The translations under genes were made by a program, and so were the position numbers. The notes under the pieces are model-generated. The model was not told the DNA's origin. It saw only the letters and a program-made list of their open reading frames with translations, and searched no databases. A DNA stretch of 64,000 nucleotides from CAWDZK01 sp963726615 (GTDB lineage Bacteria; Actinomycetota; Actinomycetes; JACCUZ01), in NCBI GenBank assembly GCA_963726615.1, contig CAVSCX010000001.1:1-64000 (forward strand). The letters run 5' to 3'. Shown piece after piece: positions 17,334 to 25,619 of this stretch. Each line of letters begins with the position of its first letter. Position 1 is the stretch's first letter.

Positions 17334-18065
17334 TTACAGCAGGCCGAGCAGGGTCTCCAGGTCGTCGGCGACCGCGTCGGGCTCGACGAGCATCGCGAAG
17401 TGCCCGCCCGGACGGTCGTCGGGACCGAGCACGCGCGGCCAGCCGCGGTGCCCCGCCAGGCGAGCCGGGGCGTCATACCCGGGCGAGAGCCGCAGGAAGC
17501 CGCACGGCGCGTCCGGCCAGTCCGGCGCGACAGGCACCGGCTCGGCGAAGAAGTCGGCGGGACGGGGACGCAGGCCGGCGACCAGATCGATCCGCACGCC
17601 GTCCTCCGGGACCTGCTCGCGCAGGCCGGCCTCGGTCCAGTCCGGAAAGGTGCCGCCCCCGGCCAGGTGCGGCTCGAGTGTCGTAGCGACCTCGGGCGCC
17701 TCGACGCGCAGCAGGTCGAGCCGGCTGGTCGGCCGCGACGGCGGCAGCCCCGCGTCGACGAACAGGTAGCCGGCCGCCGGCGCGCGGGCCGACCGGCGGG
17801 CCGAGCCCAGCAGGGGGAGCAGGTAGCCGGCCCCCGAGTGGCCGACGAGCACCACGCGGGCGTCACCGCAGGTGTCCCTGACCTGCAGGGCGGCCCGCGC
17901 CACGTAGCGCGAGGCGTACGGCGGTGCGTCGTCGTCGAGGACCGCGAGCACGGCGACCCGGTGCCCGCGACGGCGCAGCTCGTCCGGCAGGGCCCCCCAC
18001 GCCGCGGGCCCGGTGAGTGGGCTGTGCGCCAGCACCAGCGTCGCGGTCACCGCGCCATCATCCAT
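17334..18065 (-). CDS. Alpha/beta hydrolase
   Basis: 243 aa. The nucleophile elbow GHSGAG lies near residues 74-79 and the oxyanion region is LAHSPLTGPAAW near the start. The acid is probably in the VPVAPDWPDAP region, and the catalytic His in GGHFAMLVEPDAVADDL near the C-terminus. Substrate unknown. No Shine-Dalgarno is seen before the ATG. The 113 bp gap to pyrE is divergent. Confidence 0.82.
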   Translation of the reverse strand: MDDGAVTATLVLAHSPLTGPAAWGALPDELRRRGHRVAVLAVLDDDAPPYASRYVARAALQVRDTCGDARVVLVGHSGAGYLLPLLGSARRSARAPAAGYLFVDAGLPPSRPTSRLDLLRVEAPEVATTLEPHLAGGGTFPDWTEAGLREQVPEDGVRIDLVAGLRPRPADFFAEPVPVAPDWPDAPCGFLRLSPGYDAPARLAGHRGWPRVLGPDDRPGGHFAMLVEPDAVADDLETLLGLL

Positions 18066-18165
18066 GGAATGGCTCGCACCCCCTCGAGTGGCGCGTCGTG
18101 GTCATCGGCGATCGATTGCAGCCCGCCACAACGCGCCGCTCGAGGGGATCGGGGCCTGCCTGACC

Positions 18166-18171
18166 TAGCAT
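18166..18171 (+). promoter_or_regulatory. Leaderless -10 box TAGCAT of pyrE
   Basis: TAGCAT ends 7 nt before the pyrE ATG at 18179. No Shine-Dalgarno lies between. Confidence 0.6.
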
Positions 18172-18178
18172 CCGGGAC

Positions 18179-18715
18179 ATGAGCGCGCGCGACGACCTGC
18201 TGACCGAGATCACCGACAAGGCCGTCGTCCACGGCCGGGTGGTCCTCTCCTCCGGCCGGGAGGCCGACTACTACGTCGACCTGCGCCGGATCACCCTGGA
18301 CGCCACCGCGGCGCCGCTGGTCGGTCAGGTGATGCTCGACCTCACCGCGGACCTCGAGTACGACGCCGTCGGCGGGCTCACGCTCGGCGCGGACCCGGTG
18401 GCGACCGCCATGTTGCACGCGGCCGCCGCCCGCGGTCGCCGGCTGGACGCCTTCGTGGTGCGCAAGGAAGGCAAGGCGCACGGGCTGCAGCGCCGCATCG
18501 AGGGACCGGACGTCGCCGGCCACCGGGTCCTCGCCGTCGAGGACACCTCGACAACCGGCGGGTCGGTGCTGTCGGCGGTGCAGGCGCTGCGCGAGGCCGG
18601 AGCCGAGGTTGTCGGGGTAGCAGTCATCGTCGAGCGCGGGGCCGCCGGCAAGGTCGAGGCCGAGGGCCTGGCCTACCGGGCGGCCTACCAGCTCGCCGAC
18701 CTCGGACTGGACTGA
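18179..18715 (+). CDS. pyrE: Orotate phosphoribosyltransferase
   Basis: Makes OMP from orotate and PRPP in pyrimidine synthesis. 178 aa, usual for actinobacterial PyrE. The PRPP loop VLAVEDTSTTGGSV is at 117-130. The flexible catalytic loop RKEGKAHG is at 95-102. FSSG-like SSGREADYYVD near 24-34 binds orotate. It is not next to other pyr genes. The next gene starts 10 nt after the stop, so a short operon with the membrane protein is possible. Confidence 0.95.
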   Translation: MSARDDLLTEITDKAVVHGRVVLSSGREADYYVDLRRITLDATAAPLVGQVMLDLTADLEYDAVGGLTLGADPVATAMLHAAAARGRRLDAFVVRKEGKAHGLQRRIEGPDVAGHRVLAVEDTSTTGGSVLSAVQALREAGAEVVGVAVIVERGAAGKVEAEGLAYRAAYQLADLGLD

Positions 18716-18725
18716 CCGGCCCCCG

Positions 18726-19406
18726 ATGTCCGTCCTGCTGCTCGTCCTGTTCGTCGCTCTTGCCGTCACCGTCATCGTCGTCGGCTTCGTCCTGGAGCAG
18801 AAGCGACGCGAGCGGCTGATGCAGTACGCGCTCAAGCGGGGCTGGCAGTACACAGCGGAGGTGCCTGCGCTGTGCGACCGCTGGCCGGGCACGCCCTTCG
18901 GCCGCGGCGACCACCAGAGAGCCCGCAACGTGCTCTCCGGCAGCGAGTCCGGCCGCCCGTTCACGGCGTTCGACTACACCTACGAGACCCACTCCACCGA
19001 CTCCAAGGGCAACCGCACCACCACCACGCACCGGTGGGCGGTCACCGTGGTGCCGATGCACGGCTATCTCGGTCGCGTCGAGGTGCAGCCCGAGTCGGCG
19101 CTGGACCGGATGGCGGGGGCGGTGGGGCTGGTGCAGGACATCGACCTGGAGAGCGAGGCGTTCAACCGGCGGTTCCGCGTGAGCGCCTCGTCGCCCAAGC
19201 TCGCCAGCGACATCCTCACCCCCCGCACGATGGAGTACCTGCTGGCGGCCGACGCCGAGGGCTGGCGCACCTGCGGCAACGACCTGGTGGGCTTCGCACA
19301 GGGTCGGCTCGACCCGGCCGAGGTGATCCGGACCTGCGCCGTGCTCGGCCGCGTCCACGAAGGGATCCCGAGCTTCGTCTGGAAGGACCACGGCGGCGAC
19401 GCCTGA
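18726..19406 (+). CDS. Membrane-anchored protein of unknown function, possibly DUF3137-like
   Basis: 226 aa. One N-terminal membrane helix (about residues 3-24) is followed by a basic stretch (EQKRRERLMQYALKRGWQY) and a soluble domain with FTAFDYTYETHS and RWAVTVVP strands. The layout resembles DUF3137-like proteins, which often accompany LemA. Here a lemA gene follows 48 bp later on the same strand. Function unknown. It probably shares the pyrE transcript start or the short gap. Confidence 0.75.
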   Translation: MSVLLLVLFVALAVTVIVVGFVLEQKRRERLMQYALKRGWQYTAEVPALCDRWPGTPFGRGDHQRARNVLSGSESGRPFTAFDYTYETHSTDSKGNRTTTTHRWAVTVVPMHGYLGRVEVQPESALDRMAGAVGLVQDIDLESEAFNRRFRVSASSPKLASDILTPRTMEYLLAADAEGWRTCGNDLVGFAQGRLDPAEVIRTCAVLGRVHEGIPSFVWKDHGGDA

Positions 19407-19442
19407 CGACCTGTCGGGCTGACAAGTGCGCGCTGCTGTCCC

Positions 19443-19448
19443 TAGGCT
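19443..19448 (+). promoter_or_regulatory. Leaderless -10 box TAGGCT of lemA
   Basis: TAGGCT ends 6 nt before the ATG at 19455. Confidence 0.6.
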
Positions 19449-19454
19449 CCGGGC

Positions 19455-20015
19455 ATGACAGTGGTCTGGATCGTCCTGGCGCTGGTCGTGCTCCTCGCGA
19501 TCTACGTGGCCATCGCCTACAACCGCTTCGTCTCGCAGCGCAACCTGGTGCAGGAGTCCTGGCGCCAGATCGACGTCGAGCTCAAGCGCCGGCACGACCT
19601 GATCCCGAACCTCGTCGAGACGGTGAAGGGCTACGCGACCCACGAGCGCGAGGTCTTCGACGCGGTGACCAAGGCGCGGGCCATGGCGGCGTCGCCGGGG
19701 TCGTCCCCCGCCGAGCAGGGGCGGCAGGAGGGTGCCCTCGGGCAGGCGCTCGGCCGGCTGTTCGCGGTCGCGGAGGCCTATCCCGACCTCAAGGCGAGCA
19801 CCAACTTCCTCGAGCTGCAGCGCGAGCTGTCCGAGACCGAGGACCGGATCGCTGCCGGTCGCCGCTTCTACAACGCCAACGTGCGGGCGCTGAACACCCG
19901 GGTCGAGTCCTTCCCCTCCAACCTGGTGGCCGGCGCGTTCAGCTTCCACAAGGAGGAGTACTTCGAGGTCGAGGACGAGGCCGTGCGGGCCGCCCCGACC
20001 GTCGACTTCTCCTGA
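19455..20015 (+). CDS. LemA family protein
   Basis: 186 aa. One N-terminal transmembrane helix (about 3-21) is followed by the LemA helical bundle: YNRFVSQRNLVQESWRQIDV, RRHDLIPNLVETVKGYATHE and AEAYPDLKASTNFLELQREL are the family's conserved segments. The cellular role of LemA is not settled. The N-terminus outside and soluble domain inside follow the usual model. Its neighbour at 18726 is a plausible partner. Confidence 0.9.
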   Translation: MTVVWIVLALVVLLAIYVAIAYNRFVSQRNLVQESWRQIDVELKRRHDLIPNLVETVKGYATHEREVFDAVTKARAMAASPGSSPAEQGRQEGALGQALGRLFAVAEAYPDLKASTNFLELQRELSETEDRIAAGRRFYNANVRALNTRVESFPSNLVAGAFSFHKEEYFEVEDEAVRAAPTVDFS

Positions 20016-20036
20016 CCGGCCAGTCGGGACCGGTCA
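20013..20036. terminator. Short palindrome spanning both stop codons of convergent genes
   Basis: TGACCGG (20013-20019) and CCGGTCA (20030-20036) form a 7 bp stem. The left arm begins with the lemA stop and the right arm ends with the dedA stop. It is a possible bidirectional terminator. Confidence 0.4.
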
Positions 20037-20723
20037 GCGCTCGTCGCTCAGCTGCTCCGGCACGTCGTCGGAACGGCTGCTCTCGTCGAGGGCAGGGCGG
20101 GAGGCTGTGCGACGGTGCCGGAGCAGCTCGACCCCGATGGGCACCACCGACAGCACGACGATGCCGATCAGGATCAGCTCGATGTGCTGCGCGACGAAGT
20201 CGACCTGGCCGAGGTAGTAGCCGAGCACGGTCACCCCGACGCCCCACAGCAGCCCGCCGATGACGTTGTAGGCGACGAAGGTGCGGTAGTGCATCTTGCT
20301 GACCCCGGCCACGACGGGTGCGAAAGTGCGCACGATCGGCACGAAGCGCGCCAGGATGATGGCGCGGCCGCCGTACCGCTCGAAGAACCCATAGGCCTTG
20401 TCGACGTACTCCGGCCGGAACAGCCTCGAGTTCGGCCGCTGGAACACCCGGGGGCCGGCCTGCTTGCCGATCACGTACCCCACCTGGTCGCCGGCGATCG
20501 CCGACACCACGATCAGCGCGACCACCACCCACAGCGGCGGCAGCAGGCTGGTGGTCGCCACGAGCAGCCCGGCGGTGAACAGCAGGGAGTCGCCCGGCAG
20601 GAAGAAGCCGACGAGCAGGCCGGACTCGGCGAACACCACCGCCATCGCGCCGATCATGCCGAAGGTGCGGATCAGGTGCTCGGGGTCGAGCCAGGACGGG
20701 CCCAGCGCGGTGACGGTCTCCAC
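20034..20723 (-). CDS. DedA family (VTT domain) membrane protein
   Basis: 229 aa, four or five hydrophobic helices. DedA signatures are visible: AESGLLVGFFLPGDSLLFTAGLL near 30-52, the helix-break ERYGGRAIILARFVPIVRTFAPVVAGVSKM near 115-145, and VIGGLLWGVGVTVLGYYLG. DedA proteins are linked to undecaprenyl-phosphate or phospholipid flipping across the membrane. GTG start with TACCCT 7 nt upstream. A second, diverged DedA gene lies only 0.6 kb away. Confidence 0.92.
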   Translation of the reverse strand: METVTALGPSWLDPEHLIRTFGMIGAMAVVFAESGLLVGFFLPGDSLLFTAGLLVATTSLLPPLWVVVALIVVSAIAGDQVGYVIGKQAGPRVFQRPNSRLFRPEYVDKAYGFFERYGGRAIILARFVPIVRTFAPVVAGVSKMHYRTFVAYNVIGGLLWGVGVTVLGYYLGQVDFVAQHIELILIGIVVLSVVPIGVELLRHRRTASRPALDESSRSDDVPEQLSDER

Positions 20724-20730
20724 GGGCCCG

Positions 20731-20736
20731 AGGGTA
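20731..20736 (-). promoter_or_regulatory. Leaderless -10 box TACCCT of the DedA gene
   Basis: On the minus strand TACCCT ends 7 nt before the GTG start at 20723. Confidence 0.55.
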
Positions 20737-20784
20737 CCCAGGGCAACCTGACCGCGAACTGATCGCCGGCTGACCGCTGAGGCC

Positions 20785-21315
20785 CTACCTGCGCCGGACG
20801 GTGAACACCTCGGTCTGTCCCGAGGGCCCGGGCTTGCGCGGCTTGCCGTTCACCACGAAGCGGACGGCGTCCGGCCGCCCGTTGACGACCTGCAGCCTCT
20901 TCTTGTCGAAGGAGGCCTTGGCGCCCTTGCCGAAGAGCTTCGAGACCAGCGTGACGCCGCCGGGCACCCGCACCGTGATGTACGCCGGGTAGCGGACCGT
21001 GAAGGAGAGCGTCGGCGGCCTCGTGGTGGCCGCTGCCGGCGCCGGCGTGGACGCGGCCGCCGCGGGCGGCGAGCTGGGCGAGGGGGCGGGTCCGCCGGCG
21101 GGGGCACTGCTCGAGGCGGTGCCGGTGGCCGGGCCTGACCCGGTCGCCGACCCGGTCGGGGTCGCGGCCGTCGTGACGCCGTCGTCGCCGCCGGTCAGGC
21201 GCAGCACGAGGTAGCCGCCGGCCAGGACCACCGCGAGGCCCGCCACGGCGAGGCGCACCCAGAAGCCGCGGTCCGGTGCCGCCGTCCCGGTGCCCGGGGT
21301 CGTGTGTCGGCCCAC
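20785..21315 (-). CDS. Membrane-anchored protein with low-complexity stalk, function unknown
   Basis: One transmembrane helix (RLAVAGLAVVLAGGYLVLRL) follows a short cytoplasmic tail. Then come about 70 residues of Ser/Pro/Ala/Thr stalk and a small C-terminal domain of strands (LSFTVRYPAYITVRVPGG ... VVNGRPDAVRFVVNGKPRK). The C-terminal part recalls the DUF4115-like end of RodZ, but this is weak. I use the GTG at 21315 (176 aa). A GTG at 21369 would overlap the upstream dedA gene by 44 bp. Neither start has a good Shine-Dalgarno. Confidence 0.7.
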   Translation of the reverse strand: MGRHTTPGTGTAAPDRGFWVRLAVAGLAVVLAGGYLVLRLTGGDDGVTTAATPTGSATGSGPATGTASSSAPAGGPAPSPSSPPAAAASTPAPAAATTRPPTLSFTVRYPAYITVRVPGGVTLVSKLFGKGAKASFDKKRLQVVNGRPDAVRFVVNGKPRKPGPSGQTEVFTVRRR

Positions 21316-21325
21316 CCGTCGGACG

Positions 21326-21961
21326 CTACTGCCTTGCGGTGCGCCGGCGGCGGACCCAGGCGACGACACCCGCGACCAGCGTGAGGCCCACGGCGGTGGC
21401 GGCCACCCCGTAGGACGCGTGGCGCAGAGCGGGCTCGGACGCCGCGAGGTGCCCGAGGACGGTCAACCCGACCGCCCAGCACCAGGCACCCACGACGTTG
21501 GCCGACAGGAAGCGCGGGTAGGGCATCCGACTGGTGCCGGCGAGGACCGGGGTGAGAGTGCGGACCCACGGGACCCAGCGCGCTGCGACCACCGCCCACC
21601 AACCCCAGCGCGCGGAGAACCGCTCAGCCCGATCCAGGTGCCGGCGGTCGAGCCGCCCCGTGCTGACCCGGCGCTCCAGCCAACCGCGTCCCAGCCGGGA
21701 CCCGAAGGCATAGCCGACCGAGTCGCCGAGGACGGCCGCGAGGAACGCCCCGCTCGACAGGAGCAGGAGCGAGACGCCGGACCCGGGACGGGCCGACACC
21801 AGCCCGGCCCCGAACAGGAGCGTGTCGCCTGGCAGCAGGAACCCGACGAGCAGACCGGACTCGGCGAACACGAAGCCGAGCACCACGCCGTAGACGGCGG
21901 CGGCCCTCAGCGCGTCCAGGTCCGGCGCGAGCCCGGGCAGGTCCACGAGCACGGCGCGCAC
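21326..21961 (-). CDS. DedA family (VTT domain) membrane protein, second copy
   Basis: 211 aa. It shares FAESGLLVGFLLPGDTLLFGAGLV and AARWVPWVRTLTPVLAGTSRMPY with the DedA protein at 20034, but is otherwise diverged, so this is an old paralogue and not a recent duplication. GTG start with TAGGCT 6 nt upstream. The divergent trmH-like gene starts only 40 bp away. Confidence 0.88.
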   Translation of the reverse strand: MRAVLVDLPGLAPDLDALRAAAVYGVVLGFVFAESGLLVGFLLPGDTLLFGAGLVSARPGSGVSLLLLSSGAFLAAVLGDSVGYAFGSRLGRGWLERRVSTGRLDRRHLDRAERFSARWGWWAVVAARWVPWVRTLTPVLAGTSRMPYPRFLSANVVGAWCWAVGLTVLGHLAASEPALRHASYGVAATAVGLTLVAGVVAWVRRRRTARQ

Positions 21962-21967
21962 CCCGGC

Positions 21968-21993
21968 AGCCTAGGCGGCGGTCGCCGTAGGGT
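21968..21993. promoter_or_regulatory. Divergent pair of leaderless -10 boxes
   Basis: Minus-strand TAGGCT (21968-21973) ends 6 nt before the dedA GTG at 21961. Plus-strand TAGGGT (21988-21993) ends 7 nt before the methyltransferase GTG at 22001. Only 14 bp separate the two boxes, so polymerase bound to one should block the other. Confidence 0.55.
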
Positions 21994-22000
21994 TCCGGTC

Positions 22001-22612
22001 GTGACGGAGGTCGGAGTGGGTCCGTGGCCCGGCCCGTGGCCGGACGACCCGCGCTACGACCCGGACCTGCTCGAGCACGGCGACCGGCGCAACGTCGTCG
22101 ACCGCTACCGGTACTGGAGTCGGGAGGCCGTCGTCGCCGACCTCGACGAGCGCCGGCACGAGTTCCACGTGGCGGTGGAGAACTGGCAGCACGACTTCAA
22201 CATCGGCTCCGTGGTGCGCACCGCGAACGCGTTCCTGGCCCGGGAGGTGCACGTGGTCGGGCGGCGCCGGTGGAACCGCCGGGGCGCGATGGTGACCGAC
22301 CGGTACCAGCACGTGCGTCACCACGAAGACGTCGAGTCCCTTGCGGCCTGGGCCGAGGCCGCCTCGCTGCCGCTGGTCGGCGTCGACAACCTGCCCGGGT
22401 CGGTGCCGCTGGAGCAGACCCGGCTGCCTCGCAGCTGCGTCCTGCTCTTCGGCCAGGAGGGGCCGGGGCTGTCCGAGGCCGCGAGGGCGCGGGCCACGAC
22501 ATTGGTGTCGGTCGCGCAGTTCGGCTCGACCCGGTCCATCAACGCCGGCGCCGCTGCCGCCGTCGCGATGCACAGCTGGGTCCGCCAGCACGTCCTCGGC
22601 CACCCCCTCTGA
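22001..22612 (+). CDS. TrmH family RNA methyltransferase (SPOUT)
   Basis: 203 aa. AdoMet-dependent RNA 2'-O-methyltransferase of the trefoil-knot class. Motif 1 is ENWQHDFNIGSVVRTANAF (Asn and catalytic Arg). Motif 2 is LLFGQEGPGLSEA, and motif 3 is VSVAQFGSTRSINAGAAAAVAMHSW. The start is the GTG at 22001, right after a TAGGGT box. An open frame runs much further upstream but has no coding character there. Target RNA unknown. Confidence 0.88.
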   Translation: MTEVGVGPWPGPWPDDPRYDPDLLEHGDRRNVVDRYRYWSREAVVADLDERRHEFHVAVENWQHDFNIGSVVRTANAFLAREVHVVGRRRWNRRGAMVTDRYQHVRHHEDVESLAAWAEAASLPLVGVDNLPGSVPLEQTRLPRSCVLLFGQEGPGLSEAARARATTLVSVAQFGSTRSINAGAAAAVAMHSWVRQHVLGHPL

Positions 22613-22681
22613 GCGGGCAGGCGCGATGCGCGCCGGTCCCGGCGGGTGCGAATCGCGCATGCTTCGGACGAGCGAGATGCC

Positions 22682-22687
22682 TAGGGT
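22682..22687 (+). promoter_or_regulatory. Leaderless -10 box TAGGGT
   Basis: TAGGGT ends 6 nt before the ATG at 22694. Confidence 0.6.
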
Positions 22688-22693
22688 CGGGCC

Positions 22694-23515
22694 ATGGATG
22701 ACTCCGAGCTGCTGCGCACCTTCGACAAGCAGATCCGTCGCTCGCTGGACCCGCTGCCCGGTTTCTCCATCGAGCTCGTCGACGACCCGGCACCGGTTCT
22801 GCGGCTGACCCCGCAGGGGGACGCCACCTCCTCCTGGGGTGGCGGGGTGTTCTGGTGCGACCTGGACGAGTCCACCGCTGACGCCGCGATCGCCGCAGCG
22901 GTGGAGCACTTCCGGCCGGGTGGGCGCGAGTTCGAGTGGAAGCACTACGGGTACGACCTCCCGGACGACCTCACCGACCGGCTTCGGGCACACGGCTTCG
23001 AGCCGGACGAGGAGGAGGCGTTGGTGATCGGCGAGGTCGCCGTCGTCCGCGACAGGCTCGCCTCGGCGGCGGAGCCGGCCGGGATCACCGTGCGGCGGCT
23101 CCGGACCGATCCCGAGGGCGCTGCCGAGGACTGGCAGGGCATTGCGGTCCTGCACCGGGCCGTCTGGGACGAGGACGGCGGCGGCATGAACTCCTCCGTC
23201 GCCGCGAGCATCGCCGCCGACCCGGACGGGACCTCGATGTGGCTGGCCGTCGCCGAGGACGGGACCGTGGTGTGTGCGGCCCGCGCGAACTTCCACCGCG
23301 GCACCGAGTTCGTCTCGCTCTGGGGCGGGGGCACCCTCGCGGAGTACCGCGGTCGCGGGATCTACAAGGCGCTCGTGTCCCGCCGGGCCGACGAGGCCGC
23401 GCAGCGCGGCTTCCGCTACCTCCAGGTCGACGCGTCACCCGACAGCAGGCCGATCCTGGAGCGGCTCGGCCTGCGCACCCTGACCTCGACGACGCCCTGG
23501 ATGTGGCGCCCCTGA
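22694..23515 (+). CDS. GNAT family N-acetyltransferase
   Basis: 273 aa. The C-terminal half carries the acetyl-CoA loop GTLAEYRGRGIYKALVSRR and the strand YLQVDASPDSRPILERLGL typical of GNAT enzymes. The N-terminal 130 residues are a second, degenerate half (FEWKHYGYDLPDDLTDRLRAHGFE), a layout common in actinomycetes. Substrate unknown. The stop is part of a short palindrome shared with the convergent gene. Confidence 0.85.
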   Translation: MDDSELLRTFDKQIRRSLDPLPGFSIELVDDPAPVLRLTPQGDATSSWGGGVFWCDLDESTADAAIAAAVEHFRPGGREFEWKHYGYDLPDDLTDRLRAHGFEPDEEEALVIGEVAVVRDRLASAAEPAGITVRRLRTDPEGAAEDWQGIAVLHRAVWDEDGGGMNSSVAASIAADPDGTSMWLAVAEDGTVVCAARANFHRGTEFVSLWGGGTLAEYRGRGIYKALVSRRADEAAQRGFRYLQVDASPDSRPILERLGLRTLTSTTPWMWRP

Positions 23516-23524
23516 CCCTGCCGG

Positions 23525-24025
23525 TCAGGCCGTTGGAGGCCCGCCGGCCCCGAGGTAGATCGGGCCGCTGATCCGCTGCAGCGCGGCCGCTGCGCCACCC
23601 GGGACGTAGCAGTGGGCCACGTGCACCGAGGTTGCCGACTCGCGGTCCCAACCGCGCACATGGATCGCGTCGTACCTCTGGTCGGCCAGGGTGAGATAGC
23701 CGTCGTAGGCAAGACACGCGCGCTGCCACGCGTCGTCCTCGTGCACGAAGCGCTGTGCGGCCGCGAGGCCCTCCTCCAGCGTGGCTGCCACGAAGCGCTG
23801 CAGTGCTCGCCCGCCCGCGGTCTCCGCCAGCACGAGCGGGATGAGCGGGCCACCGCCTTCGACCGAGTCCAGCGAGTGGTCCAGCGTGAGGAACGCCAGG
23901 TCGGCCAGGGGCGGCGGCATGTCGTCGGGTGAGTCCGGCGCCGACCAGGCAGCGGGCCGGTCAGCGCCCGGTGACTGCCGTGGCAGGCCGTTTGCACCGC
24001 GGTTCTTGCGCTGGAACAGCCCCAT
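23525..24025 (-). CDS. Hypothetical protein, 166 aa
   Basis: No family recognised. The first about 40 residues are polar and disordered. The rest looks globular and helical: LADLAFLTLDHSLDSVEGGG, AAAQRFVHEDDAWQRACLAYDGYLTL, and strands RYDAIHVRGWD and TSVHVAHCYVPGG. There is no signal peptide or membrane helix. A strong GGAGGGGGA Shine-Dalgarno precedes the ATG, and a TAGGGT box at 24053-24058 (minus strand) would give a leader of about 20 nt, unlike its leaderless neighbours. Confidence 0.72.
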   Translation of the reverse strand: MGLFQRKNRGANGLPRQSPGADRPAAWSAPDSPDDMPPPLADLAFLTLDHSLDSVEGGGPLIPLVLAETAGGRALQRFVAATLEEGLAAAQRFVHEDDAWQRACLAYDGYLTLADQRYDAIHVRGWDRESATSVHVAHCYVPGGAAAALQRISGPIYLGAGGPPTA

Positions 24026-24124
24026 GACGTCCCCCTCCTCGTCAGTCCGACGACCCTAGGGCGGCCCGACCCCCTCGGGTACTGGTGCAGGCGTTCTCCG
24101 CCCGTTCGGAGCAGCACTGCCACG

Positions 24125-24130
24125 TAGCCT
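24125..24130 (+). promoter_or_regulatory. Leaderless -10 box TAGCCT
   Basis: TAGCCT ends 7 nt before the ATG at 24138. Confidence 0.6.
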
Positions 24131-24137
24131 CACCGGC

Positions 24138-25508
24138 ATGAGCGAACGGGTGGTCGTGGTGGGGGCCGACGCAGCCGGGATGTCGGCGGCCTCGCAGGCC
24201 AAGCGCCTGCGCGGCGACGAGCTCGAGGTGGTGGCGCTGGAACGTGGGCACTACTCCTCGTACTCCGCCTGCGGCATCCCGTACTGGGTGGGCGGCGACG
24301 TCGACTCGGTCGACCGGCTGATCGCGCGTACGCCGGCGAAGCACCGCGAGAACGGCATCGACCTGCGGATGCGGTCGGAGGCGATGGCGTTGGACCTGGA
24401 ACGGCGCGAGGTCGAGGTGCGCGACCACGAGGGCGGCTCGACCTACCGGCTCGGGTTCGACCAGCTGGTGCTCGCCACGGGCGCGCGTCCCCGGCGGCCG
24501 GCGGTCCCGGGCGTCGACGCTGCCGGCATCCACGGCGTTCAGACCCTCGACGACGGTGAGCAGCTGCTCGACGAGCTCGAGGGTGACCCGAGGCAGGCCG
24601 TGGTCGTGGGCGGCGGCTACATCGGCATCGAGATGGCCGAGGCGATGGTCAACCGCGGCCTCGAGGTCACGGTGATCACCCGGTCCCGCGAGCCGATGGC
24701 GACCCTCGACCCGGACATGGGCGCGCAGGTGCACGTGGCCATGGAAGGCATGGGCATCGACGTCCGGACGTCGATGACGCTGACCGGGTTCGAGACCGGT
24801 GAGGACGGCCACGTCCGGTCCGTCGCCACGGACGACGGCAGCTTCGAGGCCGATCTCGTGGTGCTGGGCACCGGGGTCGGGCCGGAGACGACGCTGGCGC
24901 GCGAAGCGGGACTCCCGCTCGGTCGCTGGGGCGGGCTTGTCACCGATCTGCAGATGCGGGTCTTCGACAGCGACGGGGTGTGGGCGGCGGGGGACTGCGT
25001 CGAGTCGATCGACCTGGTGTCCGGGAACAGGGTCCACGTCGCCCTGGGCACGCACGCCAACAAGCAGGGCCGGGTGCTCGGCACCAACCTCGGCGGCGGC
25101 TACGCCACCTTCCCCGGCGTCGTCGGCACCGCTGTGAGCAAGGTCTGCGACCTGGAGATCGCCCGGACCGGCCTGCGGGAGGCCGACTGCGACGCCGTCG
25201 GCTTCCGTTGGCTGACCGTCGCGGTCGACTCGACGACGCGGGCCGGGTACTTCCCCGGGGCGGAGCCTGTCACGGTGAAGCTCGTCGTCGAACGTCGCAC
25301 CGGCCGCCTGCTGGGCGCCCAGATCGTCGGCCGGGACGGGGCGGCCAAGCGGATCGACACCCTCGCGGTTGCGCTGTGGAACCGGATGACGGTCGAGGAG
25401 ATCACCTCGCTCGACCTCGGCTACGCGCCGCCGTTCTCGCCGGTGTGGGACCCGGTGCTCATCGCGGCCCGCAAGGCCGCCGACGCGGTGCGGTCCGACC
25501 CCGGCTGA
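24138..25508 (+). CDS. FAD-dependent pyridine nucleotide-disulfide oxidoreductase (CoA-disulfide reductase / NADH oxidase type)
   Basis: 456 aa. The FAD-binding fold is at the N-terminus (VVVVGADAAGMSAA). The single redox cysteine Cys45 in SYSACGIPYW marks the CoA-disulfide reductase / NADH oxidase group rather than glutathione-reductase types with CXXXXC. The NAD(P)H fold is VVVGGGYIGIEMAEAM near 155-170. The FAD ribityl motif is WAAGDCVE near 280, and a dimerisation domain ends the chain. Physiological disulfide unknown. Stands alone with a leaderless promoter. Confidence 0.88.
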   Translation: MSERVVVVGADAAGMSAASQAKRLRGDELEVVALERGHYSSYSACGIPYWVGGDVDSVDRLIARTPAKHRENGIDLRMRSEAMALDLERREVEVRDHEGGSTYRLGFDQLVLATGARPRRPAVPGVDAAGIHGVQTLDDGEQLLDELEGDPRQAVVVGGGYIGIEMAEAMVNRGLEVTVITRSREPMATLDPDMGAQVHVAMEGMGIDVRTSMTLTGFETGEDGHVRSVATDDGSFEADLVVLGTGVGPETTLAREAGLPLGRWGGLVTDLQMRVFDSDGVWAAGDCVESIDLVSGNRVHVALGTHANKQGRVLGTNLGGGYATFPGVVGTAVSKVCDLEIARTGLREADCDAVGFRWLTVAVDSTTRAGYFPGAEPVTVKLVVERRTGRLLGAQIVGRDGAAKRIDTLAVALWNRMTVEEITSLDLGYAPPFSPVWDPVLIAARKAADAVRSDPG

Positions 25509-25619
25509 GCGCGACGCTGCTCACTTCCTGGCCGCCGGCTGCCGCTATACGGCGGCCTGTGGTGGGATTGGCGCCGAGACAGCTGGTGACACAGCCGCCC
25601 GGAACCGACGGAGACGACA

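Noticed and set aside
20034..21961. Recent tandem duplication of dedA
   Set aside because: The two proteins share only family signatures. The intervening gene and low similarity argue for old paralogues.
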